Below, piece after piece: positions 57,958 through 64,000 of a DNA stretch of 64,000 bases; the first letter of the stretch is position 1, and each line of letters begins with the position of its first letter. Under the pieces are notes generated by a model. The model was not told the DNA's origin and ran no database searches. It was given only the letters and a program-made list of their open reading frames with translations. Where the stretch lies: positions 4,974,191-5,038,190 of the forward strand of contig OY757309.1 of assembly GCA_963583905.1 (NCBI GenBank), given 5' to 3'. The position numbers and the translations under genes are program-made. This stretch comes from Stenurella melanura. Taxonomy: Eukaryota > Arthropoda > Insecta > Coleoptera > Cerambycidae.

Positions 57958-58165
57958 TCAATCCAGGAATTCTTGAAGTCTCTTGCGACAGTTTTCTCGA
58001 AAACGGCTGGAATTGTCAGATTCTATCAAGTGTACCTTTTTTACGTAGAAATAGTCAAAAGTGTTACAACGTTTCATAAAAAAACAAAAAAATAATCGTC
58101 ATCAGGTACGGTGCAAGAAACCCGCCACGGGCTAGCGTGATGTGACAGATAAATTATTGTTTGTA
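57958..58165 (+). repeat. Relic of the M3-type mariner terminal region
   Basis: Matches 40230-40440 in the same orientation (TTTTCTCGAAAACGGCTGGA, AAGTGTACCTTTTTTACG, ACAACGTTTC, AGCGTGATGT). No transposase nearby. Confidence 0.5.
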
Positions 58166-58954
58166 TATAGACATAGTATTATGCTTTTGAAAATAATACT
58201 TATAACCTAAATTGTCAATTTTTTCCCTAAAATGTCAACAACTACTACTAATACTATTGTTCGGTTATTTTTTTTTTGTGAAATTGTTACGCAGATTTTC
58301 CTAATTTACACTCTACTCTGTATTTGAGCAGCCAAAGTAATGTGTAATTTATTAATACGCATTAATAAACTGCCCGAAGATGATCGTAATTGTATATTTT
58401 AGACTCGCAAATCACTCACATTATGACTTGCAACGTAATTATCTAATTGGTACAGGCCATCGGAGTACTATAATGTGCATGTTCAAGTTATGTAAAGTGT
58501 TAACTTTAAATGGTGATTTTGTAATGAATGATTACCCTAAATTTAGATGGTGAAATTACAGCTTGAGATAAAGAGTGTAGATGGAAATATACATATTTGG
58601 GATATTCACGTGTTTATGGAAAGAAATTTTGAGAAATTACTAGTTGTAACAAACTTTTATCTGGATGTATCATTTTAGTAAATTTATCTGTTGATATTAG
58701 TATATTTCACAGTAGACAAATTAAATAAATATTCTGTCAATTTATTCTAGTTTGATACTAATTTACCACTAACAAACCAATGTACTTAGTTACTTTTGAG
58801 ACAGAGTATTATCGTTGTCGTTAAAGAGTTCCTAATAATATCAATTTATAAATCGTGATTGTTAAAAATTTGAAAATCACCAGTCTGTTAGTCAGAACGA
58901 TGTCTCATCTCGCCAAAATCTTTTAAAATGGATTAAAAATATATTGCTTACTTT
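58166..58954. other. AT-rich non-coding stretch
   Basis: Nothing recognised. Confidence 0.45.
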
Positions 58955-59085
58955 AAGAATAATAATAATAATAATAATCTTTATTGTTCCCATCACAAAT
59001 ACAGTTCTATAATAATACAATCATACAAGTAACTAAGGAGTGTATCTAAAATAATAAAGCTAATAGATGGCATATGTGTAACGTG
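58955..59085 (-). mobile_element. LINE 3' end with (ATT)n tail
   Basis: On the minus strand, ATAGAACTGTATTTGTGATG and GGGAACAATAAAG run into (ATT)n at 58979-58957. The AATAAA-like word plus ATT tail is the same layout as the LINE end at 18.5 kb, but a different element. The 5' limit is unclear. Confidence 0.55.
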
Positions 59086-59224
59086 CATACGCTATATTGT
59101 ATTATTAGAGATGGGAACACCTAGATATCTGGTCATTATTATTCGTTGACTACGAAAAAAACTCTGCGTTGGTGAAAGTAGGCAACAGTAACTACGAAAA
59201 ATGTAAAATTGGCAAAGGCATGTA

Positions 59225-59365
59225 GTGGACACGTGATGTGAAGTGTGCTGGAGGACTGGCAGAGTCTAGTAGTTATGGGAGGAACTATGGTTTCAAAATT
59301 GGGGTTTGCCGATGATCCTGTAGATATATGTTCTTCGCTGCATGTCTGAAGGATGCGTCAATATT
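59225..59365 (+). pseudogene. Non-LTR reverse transcriptase relic, FADD present
   Basis: Frame CEVCWRTGRV/VLEDWQSLVVMGGTMVSKLG and FADDPVDICSSLHV, ending in TGA. Same RT family as 26395 (VLENWQGG, FADN), here with the FADD catalytic pair kept but the context truncated. Confidence 0.6.
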
Positions 59366-59990
59366 ATTTACAGGAAAGGGTGCCGGAAGTGCCCTTTTCA
59401 ACGGTGAGCGAATGTAGTACATGTTTTATGTTTTTGTAATTTGTTTACATTTATAAGTAATATTATACACAAATTATCTCAATTGTTGACTTGCCATATG
59501 TACTGCATTATACCAACATGGTTAGTACAATTATTATTATTAATACTTGCGATTGCATTGTCTGATAACTCTAGATGTAAGCAGGCGCTGATAAAGCGAG
59601 AAATGTACCAGTTCATACAATGGCAATACGGCACGAATCAAACTTGTGTGCAGAAGCCTGAAGACCAAAATACTCTTGAATTTTATAATATATTGTTTTT
59701 ATGAAAGCACGTATGAAGACATACGAAGAGATAGATACAAATTTTTTGTTTTCTATTTTGTGTACTTTCTTCTAAGAATAAAATTAAATTGTTACATTTT
59801 ACTGCAAATAATAAAACCCGAGTATTTTCAACACAAATGTCTCCGAAGATCAAATCTGTATGTAATACTTGAATATCGAAAATTCGTTAGCTATGACGAC
59901 ACAGAATTCGAAAAAAGACTGTAGACCTATATTTGCTTTTAGTGGAGTAAATTTATTATATTTTGGTCAAAGTATAAAGAACGGAGCGAA
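59366..59990. other. Non-coding or unassigned stretch
   Basis: Two overlapping plus-strand frames (59441-59924) include a hydrophobic segment (WLVQLLLLILAIALS), but match nothing I know. Confidence 0.35.
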
Positions 59991-59992
59991 AC

Positions 59993-60745
59993 ATGCTAGG
60001 AAAATTGTTGGAAAAAATTATCCGAAACAAATTATACATAACTATTAAGGATAAAATTCCTCCACGCCAATTCCTCCAGGGAATAATGTGCTACTATACA
60101 TACCCTAACGATTGTAACATCAAACATTCAGACTGCCAAACACTAAAACCTCAAATCTGCTGCCTTATTCCTAGATATTAAAAAAGCTTTTGATTCTGTA
60201 TGGCACAACGGCTTACTATTCAAATTTAAAGAAATTGGAAGTCCCAACTACTTGATACATTTTGTCAGAACATTTTTAGAAAATAGAAAACTGTGTGTGA
60301 GAATTAACGAAATGACGCCAAGAGAATTTTCCATGAAACAAGGAGTACCCCAAAGCTCGCCTTTATCTCCGCTTCTCTGCAATATATATATAGCCATGAC
60401 ATTGTATAACAACAAAACGCTAGTGCAGACCCTGCCTATATTATACAGTATGCAGATGACAGCCATATTAGCACATGACAAAACGCTAGCAAAGGTCGCA
60501 GATAATTTACAGCAGAAATGAATGGAAATAGAAATCTGGTTTAATAAGTGGAGACTGACACCAACCCCTCCAAAACACAATTTATAATATTCAACCACAC
60601 TATATCTAACACATCTCCAGCAATAATAGTGGACAACCAGAATATAAAACCTTCACCTTCGGCAAAGTATCTTTAGACCACAAACTCAACTTCAACGAAC
60701 GCATTAACTTAACAAAGAAAAAAATCGGTAAAGGTATTTACACAG
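59993..60745 (+). pseudogene. Jockey-type LINE reverse transcriptase, interrupted
   Basis: Pieces in several frames: LGKLLEKIIRNKLYITIKDK (fingers), LDIKKAFDSVWHNGLLFKFK with motif A aspartate, FVRTFLENRKLCVRINEM, KQGVPQSSPLSPLLCNIYI (motif B), QYADDS (motif C, 60449) and KTQFIIFNHTI with KYL. This order and the VPQGSxLSPLLFNIYxxDIP and QYADD motifs are those of Jockey-clade ORF2. At least three frameshifts break it. A C-terminal piece appears at 62352. Confidence 0.75.
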
Positions 60746-62345
60746 AACTTCCCTCTTTATTTATACAGAGCGGGTGTAATGGTAAAAATATATAAAAACA
60801 TTTTTTTTAGGATAAATTTTAAACTTTTTTTTTCGAAAAGAAAATTTTTTTTCTTCGTAAATAATTTTTTTGAATAAATGTCATGAAACGTGAAAATGTT
60901 AAATTTGGGCAAAAACAAAATGTTCCACCCTGTATATTTTCCAGTGAAAGTCTAGCCATTTCTTCGGTGGCAGTAGCGTCAGCTACCTACCAAATTTGGT
61001 TGTCATTCGTCAAGTAGTTTTTTAAGTTAATGCACCAACAGACAGACCGACAGACAGACAGAGTGACGGAATTGAAAAAATCGGTACCTAAAGGTATTTA
61101 CACAGAACTTCCCTCTTTACTCATACAAGACGGTCACTCTAAAAAATTATTTATTAAGAGATAACATATGAAAATTATATTATTACAGAGAAAACCCGGT
61201 AACTTTTTTCCATCATCTACTGTATAGTAGTGGGATTTTTTTTTAATTTTCAAAACATTTCTTTATTGAAATAGGTTAAGAATATAATGAAACATGGAAA
61301 TTTTAGAATTGAAGAAAAACATGTTTTCCATCATCTATTCTATTGTAGTGGTAAAATAATAAAAAATAAATATACTTATTTTTAAAATTTTCAAAACAAA
61401 TTGCTTTCTTGACATATGTTTAGAATGTCATGAAACGTGTAAATTTTAAATTTGAGCAAAACAAAATTTTTCCATCACCCATTTTATAAAAATTTTTCAA
61501 AATCAAAATTTTAAGCTTTGATGAAATTTTTTTTTACAGGTTTAGAATGCCACGAAACGTGCAAATTTTAAATTTGAGCAATTTCATTTTATAAAAAAAA
61601 AATAATTTTCAAAATTTCAAAAATGTTTATTTAAAATTTTCAAAAAACAGTTTTATATTTTCCAGTGAAAGTCTAACCATATCTTCGGTGGCAGTGGCGT
61701 TAGCTACCTACCAAATTTGACTGTCTTCCGTGAAGTAATTTTTTAATTATTGCACCAACAGACCGACAGACAGGCAGACTGACGAAATTGAGAAACCCAT
61801 ATTTTCGTAATCTACATGATCTGAAACGTAAAAATACGATAAAATCTGGGAGGGTGATTTTTTCTCGAGTACAATATTTCCCTTCGGCATACGAGGGAAG
61901 TAAAAAGGGATTTTTTTTTAAATACGTTTAGCATGGCCATGAACGTGGATATTTTAAATTTGAGTAAACAAAAATTTTCCCATCCATTCTAGTGGTAAAA
62001 ATTTTTTCAAAAATGTTGGTAACAATTTTTTTATCTGAAATATGGAATGCCATGAAACGTGGAAATTTTAAATGTAAGCAAACAAATATTTTCATTATTT
62101 ATTCGCTTTAGACAGACATTTTCCAGTGAGAGATTAACCATTTTTTCACCGACAGTACCGTCAGATACCTACCAAATTTGACTGTTCTCCGTCAAGTAGT
62201 TTTTTTAGTTAATGCACCAACAGACAGACAGGCAGACAGACGCAATTGAAAAACCTATATTTTCGTAATCTACATGACTGGAACGTGAAAATCCGAAAAA
62301 ATCTCGGAGGGTGATTTTTTCTCTACAATACTGCAAGGGAAGTAA
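60746..62345 (+). mobile_element. HINE-like subfamily 2 cluster inside the Jockey relic
   Basis: Three consecutive tails with GACA/GACC tracts (61039-61065, 61758-61779, 62218-62242), and terminal hairpins at 61886-61911 (CTTCCC/GGGAAG type: TTTCCCTTCGGCATACGAGG) and near 62331-62345. Minisatellite units with CATGAAACGTGNAAATTTTA lie between. This is the same subfamily as 31314, in the opposite orientation. Confidence 0.6.
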
Positions 62346-62351
62346 AAGTAA

Positions 62352-62470
62352 AAAGCAGAGCAAAACATTTTCGCTCGCTCACCTTAAAAAATGAAGGAAT
62401 CTCACTAAAGACAGCCTCGACAATCTACAAATCAATTTGCAGACCATTAATAGAGTACGCAAAAGGTGCT
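62352..62470 (+). pseudogene. Jockey-type RT C-terminal piece
   Basis: KSRAKHFRSLTLKNEGISLK, TASTIYKSICRPLIEYAKGA: the LxLYKSIIRPIIxYA region that follows the RT domain in Jockey elements. Same orientation as 59993-60745 and its expected continuation. Confidence 0.65.
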
Positions 62471-63320
62471 GAACACGATGGTGATAAAACATTGTTTTCA
62501 ACCTTCCGCGTTCACCCTCTCTGGCTAAGAAACACCCCCTTTTGTGGGTTTTCAAGGTACAGGTGTGTGGGGAATCGTTGAAACGGGATTTTCGGGAGAA
62601 GTGTCGTGGGCTATGTTGCAAAGCAATTATTAACTGTACTTTAGATAATTCTGGACTTTATAAAGTGAATGGACATGTGTACCTAGCATCACTCAAGTGA
62701 CCTACATACCATCCATTTGCTTGATTTTGATGATTTCAGTCTTTAATCCCTTGTGAATAAATATGTATGAATAATTATTTCTAAACATGAACAAATTTTG
62801 ACATATCGCGGCACTCCTCATAACCATTGAACTATAATTCATCAATTACTATGCTGAAAACAGAAATACCATTATAGGTAATCTTGATTGTCGTCTCCCT
62901 ATTGAAATATTGTGGTTAATCGTTATTTCACCTTCGGTAATTTAGATGGACCGATACATTTATTTTTTCTGCCTACCTTCATTGTTTACTGATGCAATTT
63001 CAAGTCGAGATTCAATAAAATGATGTACTTGAAATTGTGACAAATGAGCGTGAAAATATTCATGGTGCGCTTCTTTACATTTTAATTTGTGAAAAGAAGC
63101 AGTGTTGCGCAAATAAAATCGCCCAGGCAAGCGGGCGGTTCATTTGTTCTGTATTCATAGAATCCACATATTTTCCCAACTCTGTATACAGGGCTGGCGA
63201 AAACTTTGCAGTAGTATAGCTAATAACATATTCAATTAGCCATATTTTTTATAGGATTTAACAAACACCACAAAAAGTTATCTATGAGAAAGAAACTAAA
63301 GAAAGAGAAACACTATAAAA
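62471..63320. other. Non-coding stretch
   Basis: An 80-codon minus-strand frame at 62379-62621 and a 60-codon plus-strand frame at 63037 have no similarity. Words at 63245-63300 (ATAGGATT, TATCTATGAGAA) resemble the end of repeat T. Confidence 0.4.
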
Positions 63321-63321
63321 T

Positions 63322-63678
63322 AACCGCTGCCTAAGCAATCACTACTTCCACATCCAGATTTTTCGTCCAAGTCACTTTAAAGGAAACATCTTGACTAGAT
63401 TTGCACTCTAGTATGTGGAAATTGTTGGTCATAGAATTTTAATAATATTTGGGGAAGAGGAAACTGGAAGCTAGGCTACGGTGATACGATTCTAGCTACT
63501 GTGACACAGGCGGTTAAATGGTTATTAACAGACAGACCGACAGACAGAAACATTTTCTTTCGCTCAAATTTAAAATCTCGACGTTTCATAACATTCTAAA
63601 CCAATTTCAAGAAAAAAAAAATTTGGAAATTTTTTTTACGATTACTATACTTCCAATCCACTACGTGGATGTGGAAAT
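63322..63678 (+). mobile_element. Compact HINE/DINE-1-like element without minisatellite
   Basis: 5' end ACCGCTGCCTAAGCAATCAC, ACTTCCACATCCAGAT and the conserved block to TTTAATAATATTTGGGG (63454). After ~75 unrelated bases come GACAGACCGACAGACAG, CTCAAATTTAAAATCTCGAC and the 3' hairpin (63649-63678). At ~357 bp it holds both ends with no internal unit. Confidence 0.8.
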
Positions 63679-63679
63679 A

Positions 63680-64000
63680 ATATTAATTTCTAATCTTTCC
63701 ATTCTATCAATAACTTGCATTCTGGGTATACTAATAACCTATACTTTACGAAAAAAAAAAAAATGAGTTAATCACCCACCTCTGAGACATAGGAGATGGA
63801 AAAAATATAGGTGCAGTTTAGTAAATATCTCTTTATTTAAATATTAGTCTTTGCAAAAAAATGTAGATAATGCATTTATATAGATAATAAAATTGTCATT
63901 AATTTGTGCTTTTGTTGTTTCTTTGAAGTAAAAATTGACCAAGATTTTATCTTGTAAATTCGCATTAATAGTCCGAGAAAAAATGTCGTACTTATAGTTA
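63680..64000. other. AT-rich non-coding stretch
   Basis: Nothing recognised. Confidence 0.45.

Noticed and set aside
59441..59924. Two overlapping frames with a hydrophobic helix
   Set aside because: Could be a small membrane protein, but there is no similarity or conserved context; left as unassigned.

Overview
The window looks like AT-rich intergenic DNA from an arthropod, most likely an insect. I recognise no rRNA, no intact tRNA and no intact host gene. Almost everything that can be read is transposable-element debris, often nested two or three levels deep. The insect reading is an inference from the mix: many mariner-like transposases of one insect-type family, Penelope-like and Jockey/CR1-type retroelement pieces, and Helentron-associated (DINE-1/HINE-like) repeats with GACA microsatellites and a 3' hairpin. 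The order cannot be fixed from sequence alone.

Layout. 0-9.9 kb: a broken repetitive gene, a 2-kb HINE-like element with an internal ~250-bp minisatellite, a 2.5-kb foldback element with tRNA-like modules in its arms, a 1.3-kb element ending TCCCACATAAC with a 200-bp palindromic MITE inside, and a 758-bp TIR element with a perfect 6-bp target duplication. 13.3-15.4 kb: a nearly intact mariner-like element (M1) with ~340-bp TIRs and one in-frame stop. 16.9-24.1 kb: a second mariner-like element (M2, ~2.3 kb once insertions are removed) split by three insertions: a LINE 3' end with an inverted 5' end, a 1431-bp TIR element with TTCAA duplications carrying a SWIM/YqaJ-type first exon and a THAP exon, and a 2.35-kb HINE copy.

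24.6-31 kb: Penelope-like endonuclease relics, a TIR element linked to Penelope-like sequence, an RT relic and a decayed mariner transposase. 31.3-34.4 kb: a second HINE-like subfamily whose minisatellite is interrupted at TA by a 1.6-kb mariner-derived near-palindrome. 36.3-43.1 kb: a truncated HINE copy, then two ~1.6-kb LTR-like sequences in inverted orientation, each with a TGGCGCCC primer-site-like motif, around an internally inverted mariner copy. 46.2-49 kb: a HINE copy inside an inverted-repeat element. 50-51.3 kb: a Harbinger-type MITE and a 42-bp derivative made of TIRs alone. 51.5-54.7 kb: a mariner-like element (M4, ~490-bp TIRs) inside a HINE copy. 56.7-58.2 kb: a TIR element inside a HINE copy at TA. 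59-62.5 kb: Jockey-type RT relics split by HINE-like sequence. 63.3-63.7 kb: a compact HINE copy that shows the minimal structure of the family.

The best leads are the THAP plus SWIM/YqaJ element inside M2, the minisatellite-bearing HINE family with insertions dated by paralogous empty sites, the LTR palindrome, the foldback element with tRNA-like modules, and the 42-bp TIR-only MITE.
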